NCBI GenBank assembly: GCA_017307855.1 | Contig: JAFKGD010000002.1 | Span: 620,001-684,000 of the forward strand | Source: Burkholderiales bacterium | Lineage (GTDB): Bacteria; Pseudomonadota; Gammaproteobacteria; Burkholderiales; Burkholderiaceae_C | Direction: 5' to 3' | DNA length: 64,000 bases | Shown: in pieces, positions 18,126-27,923 of the stretch | Layout: each line of letters opens with the position of its first letter | How positions within the stretch are numbered: position 1 is the first letter of the stretch | Program-made: the position numbers and the translations under genes | Notes under the pieces: generated by a model | What the model saw: only the letters and a program-made list of their open reading frames with translations | Databases searched by the model: none | What the model was told of the DNA's origin: nothing

Positions 18126-19031
18126 AATCTGGTCGGCAAAGCGCTGCGCCACCGCCGGCAGATCATCGAACCGCTGCGCGTACAGCCGCAGCTCGCGCTG
18201 CGCCCAGGCGTCGGCGAGCGGCACGGCGCGCAGCGGCGTGGCCTCGGCGATGGCGTTGAAGGCACCTTGCGGCATGACGCCCACGCCGAGGCCGGCCTCG
18301 ACCATGCGGCACATCGCGCTCAGGCTGTCCACTTCGATGGGACGTCGCAGCACGCGGCGCGTGCTGGTGGCCTCCTGCGACAGCGCCTGCTGCACCGTGC
18401 TGCTGTCGCGCAGGCCCACCTGCGGCCAGTCGAGCGTGCGCGCGTAGGCCACGCGTTTGAGCCGCGCCAGCGCATGGCCGCGCGGCACGACCAGCACCAG
18501 TTGCTCCTGCCGGTACGGCCGGCTTTCCAGCCCGAAGACTTCCTCGCTCGGGCCGCACACGCCGATGTCGGCGGCGCCCTCGCGCACCGCCTGTGCCACC
18601 GCGCGGCTGGCCGCCTGGCGCAGGTCGATGCGGATATCGGGATGGCGCCGCATGAAGCTCGCGATGTCGCCCGGCAGGAACTGCTCCACCGCCGACGCGC
18701 TGGCACACACGCGCACGCGCCCGCGCACGCCCTGCGAGGCCTCGGCCAGATCGATGCGCAGGTGTTCCACCGCCAGCAGCACGGCCTGCGCATGGCCGAG
18801 CACCAGGTCGCCCAGCTCGGTCGGCCGCACACCGCGTGCGTGGCGCACCAGCAGCGGCGCCTGCGCCAGCCCTTCCAGTTCGGCGATGCGCTTGCTGGCG
18901 GCCGAGGCGGCGATCTGCCCGCGCTCGGCCGCGCGCGCGATGCTGCCCGTCTCGCACACCAGCACGAACAGGTCGAGCGTGGCCACGTCGACCTGGCGGA
19001 GGAAGCTGCGGGGCGAGAGCGTGCGGGGCAT
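18114..19031 (-). CDS. LysR-family transcriptional regulator
   Basis: The 305-residue protein has an N-terminal winged helix (about residues 14-72; TGSIARAAERGQIAASAASKRIAELEG) and a full effector-binding domain with 'VCASASAVEQFLPGDIASF'. It is divergent from the variant pyrE gene across 155 bp, where GCAC-N6-GTGC (19126-19139) is the only notable symmetry, so it may regulate the pyrimidine-linked cluster; alternatively the in-cluster GntR does this. No effector can be inferred. Confidence 0.89.
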   Translation of the reverse strand: MPRTLSPRSFLRQVDVATLDLFVLVCETGSIARAAERGQIAASAASKRIAELEGLAQAPLLVRHARGVRPTELGDLVLGHAQAVLLAVEHLRIDLAEASQGVRGRVRVCASASAVEQFLPGDIASFMRRHPDIRIDLRQAASRAVAQAVREGAADIGVCGPSEEVFGLESRPYRQEQLVLVVPRGHALARLKRVAYARTLDWPQVGLRDSSTVQQALSQEATSTRRVLRRPIEVDSLSAMCRMVEAGLGVGVMPQGAFNAIAEATPLRAVPLADAWAQRELRLYAQRFDDLPAVAQRFADQIAPA

Positions 19032-19186
19032 GGTGCGGTGGGCTCGCAGGTTGTTGGCGCGGTGGGCGCGGTGGACACAGGCGGATGCGAGCCATCGCGG
19101 ATCGGAACGGCTCGCGGAGATTTTTGCACTTCTGCGTGCTGCAGGCCACGCCTAGCATCCGTCGCTCGTCCTTGCCCCCGAGTCCC

Positions 19187-19858
19187 ATGATCTTTTCCCC
19201 GACCGATGCCGCGCATACCGCCCAAGCCCTGGTGGCCACGGGGGCGGTGCGCCTGGCCGGCAGCACGCCGTTCTTCTACACCTCGGGCTGGGCGAGCCCG
19301 GTCTATGTCGACGTGCATGCGCTGCTTTCCGATGTGCAGCACCGCGCCGCCATCCTCGAGCGACTCGTGCAATCCGTCGCGCCGCTGGTGCGCTCGCGCG
19401 GCATCGGCGCCATCGTCGGTACCGAGAGCTCGGGCATCGCGCTGGCCGCCTGGCTGGCCGACCGCCTGGGCCTGCCCATGCTCACGCTGCGTAAGCGGCC
19501 CATCGGCTGGGGCATGCAGGCCCAGTTGCAGGGCCGTCTGCCGGCGGGCTGCAAAGTGCTGCTGGTGGACGACGTGACGACCGACGGGCGCTCCAAGAAC
19601 GCCGCCGCCGCCGCGCTGCGCCAGACCGGCGCCGAGGTGGCCGACGTGCTGGTGCTGTTCGACTACGCCATCTACCCCCAGGTGCCGCCGCTGGCCCCGC
19701 CCCTCGCGTTGCACGCGCTGGCCTCATGGGAACACCTGCACGCGGCGCTCAAGGCCGATGGCCGGCTGGCCGAGGTCGACCGCCGCACGCTGGCCGACTT
19801 CAGCGCCGCGCCGATCGACTGGTCGGTGGCGCACGGCGGCACGGGAGCGCCCGCATGA
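19187..19858 (+). CDS. Orotate phosphoribosyltransferase-like protein with altered catalytic loop
   Basis: The 223-residue type I phosphoribosyltransferase has the PRPP loop VLLVDDVTTDGRSKN (about 124-138) and the orotate-side opening FYTSGWASPVYVD, so it is of the PyrE family. In the flexible loop, where PyrE has an RKxxKxHG/YG pattern, it reads LRKRPIGWGMQAQ (101-113): Arg102 and Lys103 remain but the key loop Lys is Ile106 and the following His/Tyr is Trp108. It may therefore use a modified base or work slowly. Its stop overlaps the next start as ATGA, placing it first in a tight operon with an M20 hydrolase, PyrK and PyrD. Confidence 0.82.
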   Translation: MIFSPTDAAHTAQALVATGAVRLAGSTPFFYTSGWASPVYVDVHALLSDVQHRAAILERLVQSVAPLVRSRGIGAIVGTESSGIALAAWLADRLGLPMLTLRKRPIGWGMQAQLQGRLPAGCKVLLVDDVTTDGRSKNAAAAALRQTGAEVADVLVLFDYAIYPQVPPLAPPLALHALASWEHLHAALKADGRLAEVDRRTLADFSAAPIDWSVAHGGTGAPA

Positions 19859-21138
19859 ACGCCGTGCTGACACCGCCCGATGCCATGACGGAGGTGGCCC
19901 GGCAACTGCTCGGCGACATCGGCGCGGCCACGCGCGATGGCGAGGGCATCACGCGCGAGAGCTACGGCCCGGGCGAAGACCGCGCCCTCGCCCTTCTGGA
20001 GGCCCATGGCCGCCGCGCGGGCCTGGCCTGCGAGTACGACGGCGCACGCAACCTGTGGCTGCGCCTCGCGCAGGACACACGCACCGACGCCGCCATCGTC
20101 ATCGGCTCCCACGTCGATTCGGTGCCGCAGGGCGGCAACTACGACGGCCTGGCCGGCGTGGTGGCGGGCCTGTGCGTGCTGGAAGGCCTGCGCGAGCGCT
20201 GGTCGCAGCTGCCGCCGGTGCGCGTGCTGGCCCTGCGCGGCGAGGAAAGCGCCTGGTATGGCCGCGCCTACATGGGATCGATGGCACTGCTCGGGCGCCT
20301 GCCGCCGGCCGCGCTGGCGCTGCGCCATCGCAACGGCAGCGGCACGCTGGGCGAGGCCATGGCGCGCTGCGGTGCCGACGTGGCGGCCATCGCGCGCGGC
20401 GAACCGCTGCTGCCGCAGCCCGTGGCCGCCTACCTCGAGCTGCACATCGAGCAGGGTCCGGTCATGGTGACGCGCGGCTGGCCCGTGGCCGCCGTCACCG
20501 GCATCCGCGGCAACGTGCGCCACAACCGCGTGCGCTGCCTGGGCGAAACCGGCCATTCGGGCGCCGTGCCGCGCTGGCTTCGCCACGATGCGATGCTGGC
20601 CGTGGCCCAGCTGCTCGCCCGCATGGACGAGCACTGGCGCGTGCTGCTGCAGATGGGCATGGATCTCGTCATGACCAGCGGCATCTGCGGCACGCCCGCG
20701 CAATCGCACGCCGTATCGGTGATTCCGGGTGAAGTGCAGTTCAGCTTCGAGGTGCGCAGCCAGGACGCCGCGACGCTCGAGCGCTTCCATGCGCTGATGC
20801 GCGAGGAATGCGCCGCCATCGCCGCCGAGCGCGGCGTGCGCTTCGAATTCGACGACGCGCTCGCCACCGCGCCCGCCACCATGGACGAGGGCTGGATCCG
20901 CCGCTTCGAAGCCGCCGGCGCCCGCCTGGGCCAGCCGGTGGAGCGCCTGCCCAGCGGCGCCGGCCACGACGCGGCCGTGTTCGCCGCGGCCGGCATCCCT
21001 TCGGCCATGCTGTTCGTGCGCAACGACCATGGCTCGCACAACCCGCACGAAGCCATGGACATCGACGACTTCGCGGCCGGCACGCGCGTGCTGATGGCTG
21101 CGCTCGCCGATCTGGCCAACCCGGCCACACCGGAGTGA
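19855..21138 (+). CDS. M20-family carbamoylase/amidohydrolase (HyuC/allantoate amidohydrolase group)
   Basis: The 427-residue binuclear metallohydrolase has GSHVDSVPQGGNYDG (His86 and Asp97 as expected metal ligands), the glutamates in RGEESAWYG (Glu130/131), ELHIEQGP (His197) and a C-terminal HGSHNPHE histidine. The family hydrolyses N-carbamoyl amino acids, ureidosuccinate, allantoate and related compounds in the cytoplasm. Translationally coupled to the variant pyrE and 4 bp before pyrK, it plausibly acts on N-carbamoyl-aspartate or a substituted analogue produced from a dihydropyrimidine. No dihydroorotase or hydantoinase gene is present nearby, so the feeding reaction is not explained. 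Confidence 0.86.
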   Translation: MNAVLTPPDAMTEVARQLLGDIGAATRDGEGITRESYGPGEDRALALLEAHGRRAGLACEYDGARNLWLRLAQDTRTDAAIVIGSHVDSVPQGGNYDGLAGVVAGLCVLEGLRERWSQLPPVRVLALRGEESAWYGRAYMGSMALLGRLPPAALALRHRNGSGTLGEAMARCGADVAAIARGEPLLPQPVAAYLELHIEQGPVMVTRGWPVAAVTGIRGNVRHNRVRCLGETGHSGAVPRWLRHDAMLAVAQLLARMDEHWRVLLQMGMDLVMTSGICGTPAQSHAVSVIPGEVQFSFEVRSQDAATLERFHALMREECAAIAAERGVRFEFDDALATAPATMDEGWIRRFEAAGARLGQPVERLPSGAGHDAAVFAAAGIPSAMLFVRNDHGSHNPHEAMDIDDFAAGTRVLMAALADLANPATPE

Positions 21139-21142
21139 TTGC

Positions 21143-22012
21143 ATGACCTGCACCCTGACCGAGCCCGAGGCGCCGGCCCGCGAGCGCTTCCAGCGCAACG
21201 CGGCACGCGTGGCCAGCCACCGCTGCACCGTGACGGCGCACCACGCCGTCAATGCGCGCTACCGCTACCTGCGCCTGGCCGCCGATGCCGATCTCGCCGC
21301 GCTCACGCGCGCCGGCCAGTTCTACCAGCTGCGCTGCCCCGACGTGGACGGCCTGCACCCCTTCCTGCTGCGCCCCATGAGCGTGTACGGCCTGGGACCC
21401 GAGGCGGGCACCGTCGAGTTCCTCTATGCCGCCGCCGGCACCGGCACGCAGGCGCTGGCCACGCTGGCCGAGGGCCAGACGATGGAGATCGTCGGCCCGC
21501 TGGGGCGGGGCTTCGCATTCGATCCGTCCTGGCGCCGCATCCTGCTGGTGGCACGTGGCGTGGGCCTGGCGACGATGGCACCGCTGGTGCAGCAGGCCGC
21601 GCGTGCCGGCGTGGCGATCGACGTGCTGCTGTCGGCGCGCAGCGCGGCCGACGCCATGGAAGCCGAGTTCCTGCGCGGCGCGGCCGCGCGGGTCGAGCGG
21701 GTGCACGACGAGGACGGCAGCTCGGCCGTCGACCGCGTGGCGCCGCACCTGGCGCGGCTGCTGGACGACGGCTGCGACGCCGTCTTCACCTGCGGCTCGC
21801 AGCGCCTGGCGCTGCTGCTGCAGGACCTGCTGGCGCGCCGTCCTGCCATCCATGCCGAGGTGGCGCTGGAGCAGCGCATGGCCTGCGGCATGGGCGTGTG
21901 CCTGTCGTGCGTGCGGCCGTTCGCGCAGGACGGCCGCGCCGAACTGCTGCGCGTGTGCCGCGAAGGCCCGGTGTTTCCGCTGCGCGCGATGGTCGGAGGC
22001 TGGCATGGCTGA
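21143..22012 (+). CDS. pyrK: Dihydroorotate dehydrogenase electron-transfer subunit (PyrK-like)
   Basis: The 289-residue ferredoxin-reductase-type protein has a FAD domain with the RPMSVYG motif (77-83), an NAD-binding fold beginning LLVARGVGLA, and a C-terminal 2Fe-2S site formed by Cys248, Cys253, Cys256 and Cys272 (CGMGVCLSC...C), the PyrK signature. With PyrD it makes the heterotetrameric class 1B enzyme that links dihydroorotate/orotate to NAD(H). Class 1B is uncommon in betaproteobacteria, whose biosynthetic enzyme is usually membrane-linked class 2, so this pair likely serves a separate salvage or degradation pathway. It overlaps pyrD by 8 bp. Confidence 0.87.
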   Translation: MTCTLTEPEAPARERFQRNAARVASHRCTVTAHHAVNARYRYLRLAADADLAALTRAGQFYQLRCPDVDGLHPFLLRPMSVYGLGPEAGTVEFLYAAAGTGTQALATLAEGQTMEIVGPLGRGFAFDPSWRRILLVARGVGLATMAPLVQQAARAGVAIDVLLSARSAADAMEAEFLRGAAARVERVHDEDGSSAVDRVAPHLARLLDDGCDAVFTCGSQRLALLLQDLLARRPAIHAEVALEQRMACGMGVCLSCVRPFAQDGRAELLRVCREGPVFPLRAMVGGWHG

Positions 22013-22964
22013 TCTGTCGGTGCGCGTCGGCTCGCTGTCGCTGCGCAATCCGGTCATGCCGGCGTCGGGCTGCTTCGCGGTGGAGTACAGCGAGGCGCTG
22101 GACTTCTCGCGGCTGGGCGCCCTCGTGATCAAGAGCGTGTCACCCAAGTCCCGCAGCGGCAACCCGACACCGCGCGTGGCCGAGGTGCGCGGCGGCATGC
22201 TCAATTCCATCGGCATCCCGAGCAAGGGCCTGGCCGCGTACCTGCAGCAGGTGCTGCCGGCCTACCTGGGCTTCGGCACGCCGGTCGTGGTGTCGCTGTC
22301 GGCCGATACGGTGGCCGAGTTCGCCGCCGCCGTGCAGGTGCTCTCGCGCCCCGGCGTGGCCGCCATCGAGGCCAACATCTCCTGCCCCAACCTCGAAGCC
22401 GACGGCATGGCCTTCGCCATGCAGGCACGCAGCACGCACGATGCGATTTCGGCCATGCGGCGCAGCACCACGCTGCCGCTGTGGGCCAAGCTCACGCCCA
22501 ACGCGGGCGACGTGGCCGCCATCGCCCGCGCCGCCGAGGCCGCGGGCGCCGACGCCATCGTGATGGGCAACACCGCGCTGGGCATGGCGATCGACGTGCG
22601 CACGCGCCGTCCGCTGCTGGGCAACGGCATGGGCGGCCTCTCGGGCCCCGCGCTCAAACCCATCGCGCTGCGCATGACCTACCAGTGCGCCCGCGCGGTG
22701 CGCATCCCGGTGATCGGCTGCGGCGGCATCGCCACGGCTGAAGACGCGGTCGAATTCATGCTGGCCGGCGCCACGGCCGTGCAGGTGGGCACGGCGTCGT
22801 TCCTCGATCCCGGCGTCATGCACCGCATCACGGACGGCCTGCAGGCCTACTGCGAGGCCCATGGCGTGGAGCGCGCGGCCGATCTGGTGGGCGCGGTCCA
22901 GATGGACGGCCCCGACCAGCAGGCGTGGCGCGACCAGCTGGCCCGGATGGCGCCAGCCGCCTGA
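22005..22964 (+). CDS. pyrD: Class 1B dihydroorotate dehydrogenase catalytic subunit (PyrD-like)
   Basis: The 319-residue FMN TIM barrel has the class 1 landmarks MPASGCF, GNPTPR, ANISCPN with the catalytic-base Cys127, KLTPN, and the FMN phosphate loop GCGGI...GATAVQVGTA. The Cys base and the partner PyrK define class 1B, which uses NAD instead of quinone and can run either way. Its ATG lies inside the last codons of pyrK. The last ~25 residues (DLVGAVQMDG) are usual for the family. In this operon it may reduce imported orotate or oxidise imported dihydroorotate or an analogue. Confidence 0.88.
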   Translation: MADLSVRVGSLSLRNPVMPASGCFAVEYSEALDFSRLGALVIKSVSPKSRSGNPTPRVAEVRGGMLNSIGIPSKGLAAYLQQVLPAYLGFGTPVVVSLSADTVAEFAAAVQVLSRPGVAAIEANISCPNLEADGMAFAMQARSTHDAISAMRRSTTLPLWAKLTPNAGDVAAIARAAEAAGADAIVMGNTALGMAIDVRTRRPLLGNGMGGLSGPALKPIALRMTYQCARAVRIPVIGCGGIATAEDAVEFMLAGATAVQVGTASFLDPGVMHRITDGLQAYCEAHGVERAADLVGAVQMDGPDQQAWRDQLARMAPAA

Positions 22965-23094
22965 CGCCGCGCACCACACGGCGGCGCGGCAGCGCTGGTT
23001 TTGGTGCGGCGCCGGCAGCTGCTGCACTTTGCGCACCGCGCTGATGCGCAGATCTTGCATACCAGTTGGCACGCCTGTTGCTCATCAAGCTGCC

Positions 23095-23898
23095 ATGGCG
23101 ATCTCATCGACCGACATCAGCGACCGCATCATCGAAGCGGTGATGGCGCAAAAGCTGCCGCCCGGCACGCGGCTGGGCGAGCAGCAGCTGGCCTTGCTCT
23201 TCGACTGCAGCCGCACCATCGTGCGCGAGGCGCTCACGCGGCTGGCCGCGCGCGGCATCGTCACCGTGAGCGCGCGGCGCGGCTGGTATCTCATCGAGCC
23301 GTCGCAGGACGAGGCGCGCGAGGCGTTCGAAGCCCGCCGCGTGATCGAGCTGGGGCTCATTCGCGGCATGAAGCGGCTCGACAAGCCCGCGCTCAAGGCA
23401 CTGAAGGCGCATCTGGCACGCGAGAAGGCCGCCGTGGCCGGCACCGACGTGGGCGCGCGCAGCTTCCTGCTGGGCGACTTCCACGTGTGCCTGGCCGAGT
23501 GCCTGGGCAACAGCCTGCTGGCCGACACGCTGCGCGACTTCACCGCGCGCACCACCCTGATCGCCATGCTCTACCAGAGCTCGCACGATGCCGCGCAGTC
23601 GTGCGAGGACCACGTGCGCATCGTCGCCGCGCTCGAAGCCGGCGACCTGGCCGCGGCCGAGGCGCTGATGGCCGAGCACATCGGCACGGTGCAGGGCCAC
23701 CTGCGCCTGCCGGCCACCACCGATCCGCTCGACCTGCTGCGCGGCGCGCTGGAGCCGGTGGACAAGACGCCCGCCGGCGCGCGCGGCACGGCACGCGAGT
23801 TGCATTCCGCTTCCCCATCCCGCCGCACGGCGCGCAAAGGCAAGTCCTCTGCGGGCACGGGCGACGACCCATCCACCTACCTCGGAGCCTTGCTATGA
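23095..23898 (+). CDS. GntR-family regulator (FCD/FadR subgroup) of the pyrimidine-ABC cluster
   Basis: The 267-residue protein has a winged helix of GntR type (residues about 5-70; LPPGTRLGEQQLALLFDCSRTIVREALTRL) and a helical FCD ligand domain with the metal-site histidines (DFH, EDH, EHI). The C-terminal 40 residues are Ser/Arg/Lys-rich and unusual. Its stop overlaps the start of the ABC receptor gene as ATGA, so regulator and transporter are co-translated. Its own promoter would lie in the 130 bp after pyrD, where the stretch TTGCATACCAGTTGGCA (about 23055-23071) is a possible operator. It probably responds to the transported ligand. Confidence 0.87.
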   Translation: MAISSTDISDRIIEAVMAQKLPPGTRLGEQQLALLFDCSRTIVREALTRLAARGIVTVSARRGWYLIEPSQDEAREAFEARRVIELGLIRGMKRLDKPALKALKAHLAREKAAVAGTDVGARSFLLGDFHVCLAECLGNSLLADTLRDFTARTTLIAMLYQSSHDAAQSCEDHVRIVAALEAGDLAAAEALMAEHIGTVQGHLRLPATTDPLDLLRGALEPVDKTPAGARGTARELHSASPSRRTARKGKSSAGTGDDPSTYLGALL

Positions 23899-24695
23899 CG
23901 ATCTCCCGCCGCCACCTCACCGCCACCCTGGCCGCCTGCCTGCTGCTGGGCGGCACCGCCACCGTCCATGCGCAGGCCGCGCTGGACAACATCATGAAGA
24001 CGAAGACGATCCGCATCGGGGTGCCGACGGATTACCCGCCCTACGGTTTCGTGGGCATCGATCTCAAGCCGCAGGGCCTGGACGTGGCCATGGCCGAGCT
24101 GATCGCCGAGAAGATGGGCGTGAAGCTGCAGGCCGTGCCGGTGATCAGTGCCAACCGCATCCCCTACGTGCAGACCAAGCAGGTGGACCTGGTGATCTCC
24201 ACGCTGGGCAAGAACGCCGAGCGCCTGAAGGTGATCGACTTCACGCATGCCTACTCGCCGTTCTTCCAGGCCGTGTACGGCCCCAAGAGCATGAGCATCA
24301 AGAGCTTCGCCGACCTGGGCGGCAAGACCATCGCCGTCGCCAAGGGCGCGATGGAAGAACAGGAGCTGGTCAAGGTCGGCCCACCCACCATGGACTTCAA
24401 GCGCTACGAGGACCAGGCCGCCACCACCGCCGCCTTCGTCGCGGGCCAGGCGCAACTGCTGGCCACCAGCGTGTCCAACGCCGGCCTGATGGCGCAGAAG
24501 AACCCGCAGCTGGGCGCCGAGTTCAAGCTGCTCATCAAGGACAGCCCCAACTTCATCGGCGTGGCCAAGGGCGAGGACGCCCTGCGTGCCAAGGTCAACG
24601 AGATCATCCTGGCCGCCCGCAAGGACGGCACGATCGACAAGATGTCGCAGAAGTGGCTCGGCCGTCCGGCGGGCGAACTGCCGCTGACGGAATAA
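23895..24695 (+). CDS. ABC transporter periplasmic receptor, polar amino acid type
   Basis: The 266-residue class F receptor has a signal peptide (cleavage near VHAQA), then IRIGVPTDYPPYGF and the ligand segments DLVISTLGKNAERLKVIDF and 'FIGVAKGEDALRAKVNEI'. These are the usual amino-acid/opine receptor landmarks. The Arg of 'NAERLK' would hold a carboxylate. Directly followed by two permeases and an ATPase, it forms a complete importer. The linkage with PyrK/PyrD and a carbamoylase suggests an acidic ligand such as orotate, dihydroorotate or ureidosuccinate rather than a common amino acid; this is inference. Confidence 0.88.
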   Translation: MTISRRHLTATLAACLLLGGTATVHAQAALDNIMKTKTIRIGVPTDYPPYGFVGIDLKPQGLDVAMAELIAEKMGVKLQAVPVISANRIPYVQTKQVDLVISTLGKNAERLKVIDFTHAYSPFFQAVYGPKSMSIKSFADLGGKTIAVAKGAMEEQELVKVGPPTMDFKRYEDQAATTAAFVAGQAQLLATSVSNAGLMAQKNPQLGAEFKLLIKDSPNFIGVAKGEDALRAKVNEIILAARKDGTIDKMSQKWLGRPAGELPLTE

Positions 24696-24780
24696 GTCCG
24701 CGGCCAGGCATCGGCACCGGCGAGCCGTGCGCCCGGTGCCGGTGCCTGCGGGATCACAAGCATCACGAGGGAGGACAGGT

Positions 24781-25443
24781 TTGAGCATCGAACTCGATTT
24801 CGGCGCAGTGCTGGGCGAATGGCCCTTCCTGCTGCGCGGCGTGCTGTGGACGCTGGGCCTGACGGCCATCTCCATGGCGCTGGGGCTGGCCGTGGGCATC
24901 GCCTGCGCCTGGTCGCGCGTGAGCGGTCCGCTGTGGCTGCGCGCCATCGTGGGCAGCTATGTGGAGCTGATCCGCAACACGCCCTTCATCGTTCAACTGT
25001 TCTTCATCTTCTTCGGCCTGCCCTCGCTGGGCGTGAAGCTCAGCCCCGAGGTGGCGTCGATCATCGCCATGGTGCTCAACCTGGGTGCCTACGCCACCGA
25101 GATCATCCGCGCCGGCATCGAGGCCACGCCGCGCGGCCAGATCGAAGCCGCGCAGAGCCTGGCACTCGGCCGCATGCAGGTGTTCACCCGCGTGGTGCTG
25201 CCGCCCTCGCTCAAGCGCGTGTGGCCGGCCATGGTCAGCCAGATCATCATCGTGATGCTGGGCTCGGCCGTGTGCGGGCAGATTTCCACCGAGGAGCTGA
25301 GCTACTCGGCCAACGTGATCCAGGCCCGCAACTTCCGCACCTTCGAGGCCTACATCGTCGCCACCGCGATCTACCTGATGCTGGCCATCGGCCTGCGCCG
25401 GCTGCTGCAGTGGGCCGGCCCGCGCTTCGTATTCGGAAAGTGA
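24781..25443 (+). CDS. ABC transporter permease, HisMQ/GlnP type (subunit 1)
   Basis: The 220-residue protein has five membrane segments and the EAA loop [21 protein letters not shown] that docks the ATPase. I prefer the TTG start at 24781 because GGAGGA lies about six bases before it and the protein then has the normal N-terminal length; a GTG further upstream has no ribosome site. The gene is 85 bp after the receptor and 11 bp before the second permease. Confidence 0.88.
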   Translation: MSIELDFGAVLGEWPFLLRGVLWTLGLTAISMALGLAVGIACAWSRVSGPLWLRAIVGSYVELIRNTPFIVQLFFIFFGLPSLGVKLSPEVASIIAMVLNLGAYATEIIRAGIEATPRGQIEAAQSLALGRMQVFTRVVLPPSLKRVWPAMVSQIIIVMLGSAVCGQISTEELSYSANVIQARNFRTFEAYIVATAIYLMLAIGLRRLLQWAGPRFVFGK

Positions 25444-25454
25444 AGGAGCCCGCC

Positions 25455-26091
25455 ATGGTCGAATTCACTTTCTGGGACATCTTCCGCAACCTGATCCTGG
25501 CCGCGCGCTGGACGGTCGTGCTTTCGCTGATCGCCTTCATCGGCGGCGGCCTCGTGGGCGCGGCATTGCTCATCGCCCGCCTGTCGCGCAGGCGCTGGGC
25601 CGACCGGCTGATCGGCGGCTACGTGCAGCTGTTCCAGGGCACCCCGCTGCTGATGCAGCTGTTCCTGGCGTATTTCGGCCTGGGCCTGCTGGGCATCAAG
25701 GTGTCGGTGTGGGTGTCGGTATCGGTCGCGCTCACGCTCTACACCAGTGCCTTCCTCACCGAGATCTGGCGCGGCTGCGTGGCGGCCATCCCCAAGGGTC
25801 AGTGGGAAGCCTCGCAGAGCCTGGCACTGTCCTTCGGCGAGCAACTGCGCCACGTGGTGCTGCCACAGGCCCTGCGCATCGCCATCCCGCCCACCGTGGG
25901 TTTTCTGGTGCAGGTGATCAAGGGCACGGCGCTGGCGTCGGTGGTGGGCTTCGTCGAGCTCACGCGCGCCGGCAACATGATCTCCAACGTCACCTATGCC
26001 CCGTTCACCGTGTTCGCCTGTGTGGCGCTGATGTACTTCGCCCTCTGCTACCCCATCAGCCTGTATGCCAAGGCGCTCGAAAGGAAAGTCA

Positions 26092-26108
<17 letters not shown>
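25455..26108 (+). CDS. ABC transporter permease, HisMQ/GlnP type (subunit 2)
   Basis: The 217-residue protein has the same architecture as its neighbour, with GTPLLMQLF in the first loop and the EAA motif [27 protein letters not shown] precedes the ATG. It overlaps the ATPase gene by 17 bp. Two different permeases indicate a heterodimeric channel. Confidence 0.88.
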
Positions 26109-26862
<754 letters not shown>

Positions 26863-26921
26863 ACACAACTTCGGGAACTCCCCGCGTCGGACTGTCACGA
26901 ATCCGCGCTCCAATCGGCAGC

Positions 26922-27923
26922 ATGAAAACGCTGCCGATCTCCCTCTCCCACCTACCCCGCGCTTTCCTGCGCGCCTCGGCGCTGGCGCTCGTGCTGCATG
27001 TTCCCGCAGCGCTGGCCTTCGACCTCCAGGGCCACCGCGGCGCGCGGGGCCTGGCGCCGGAGAACACGCTGGCCGGCTTCGAGCGCACGCTGGCCGTGGG
27101 TGTGACCACGCTGGAGCTGGATGTGGGTGTCACGGCCGACGGCGTGCCGGTGATCGCGCACGACCCGGCGCTCAACCCCGCCATCACGCGCGACGCTTCG
27201 GGCCAGTGGCTGCGCGGCGCCGGCCCGCGCATCGCCGATCTCACACGCGCGCAACTGGCGCTGTACGACGTCGGCCGCATCGATCCCGCCTCGCCCTACG
27301 CCACCACCTTCACGGGACAGCAGGCGCGCGACGGCGAGCGCATTCCGGCACTGGCCGACCTGTTCGCGCTGGCGCAGCGCGTCGGCGCGGCCGACGTGCG
27401 CTTCAACATCGAACTCAAGACCAACCCCACGCAGCCCGCCGGCACCGTGCCGCCGAGAGTGTTCGTCGAAGCCGTGCTGGGCGTGATCCGGCAGGCCGGC
27501 GTAGCGCCCACGCGCGTCACGATCCAGAGCTTCGACTGGAGCATCCTCAAGCTCGTGCGCGACGCCGCGCCCGAGTTCGCACTGTCGTTCCTCTCCATCC
27601 AGAACGCGCGCACCGACAACACGCGCGACGCGGCCTGGAACGGCGGCATGCTCTGGCGCGACTACCCCGGCGTGCCCGCCATGGTGAAGGCTGCCGGGGG
27701 CGCGGTGTGGTCGCCCAACTTCCAGGCGCTGCAGGCGCCGCTGGTGAAGGAGGCGCAGGCCCTGGGCCTGCAGGTGATTCCCTGGACGGTGAACGATCCC
27801 GCCGACATGCGGCGCCTGATCGACTGGGGCGTGGACGGCCTCATCACCGACTACCCTGACCGCCTGCGCGAGTTGCTGCAGGCGCGCGGCCAACCACTGC
27901 CCCGGCCCTACCCCTCACGCTGA
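26922..27923 (+). CDS. Periplasmic glycerophosphodiester phosphodiesterase
   Basis: The 333-residue protein has a signal peptide (cleavage after ALA-F) and the GDPD catalytic residues in GHRGARGLAPENT (His-Arg, Glu), LELDVGVTADGVPVIAHDP (Glu, Asp, His) and IELKTNP, with the C-terminal strand WTVNDP and GVDGLITDYP. It hydrolyses glycerophosphodiesters to glycerol 3-phosphate and an alcohol in the periplasm (GlpQ-type role). No glpT-like gene is adjacent. Its last nine bases overlap the end of the convergent glutaminase gene. Confidence 0.92.
   Translation: MKTLPISLSHLPRAFLRASALALVLHVPAALAFDLQGHRGARGLAPENTLAGFERTLAVGVTTLELDVGVTADGVPVIAHDPALNPAITRDASGQWLRGAGPRIADLTRAQLALYDVGRIDPASPYATTFTGQQARDGERIPALADLFALAQRVGAADVRFNIELKTNPTQPAGTVPPRVFVEAVLGVIRQAGVAPTRVTIQSFDWSILKLVRDAAPEFALSFLSIQNARTDNTRDAAWNGGMLWRDYPGVPAMVKAAGGAVWSPNFQALQAPLVKEAQALGLQVIPWTVNDPADMRRLIDWGVDGLITDYPDRLRELLQARGQPLPRPYPSR

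Noticed and set aside
19126-19139. GCAC-N6-GTGC as operator of the LysR at 18114
   Set aside because: Four-base arms are too short to stand out in GC-rich DNA and do not fit the T-N11-A pattern.
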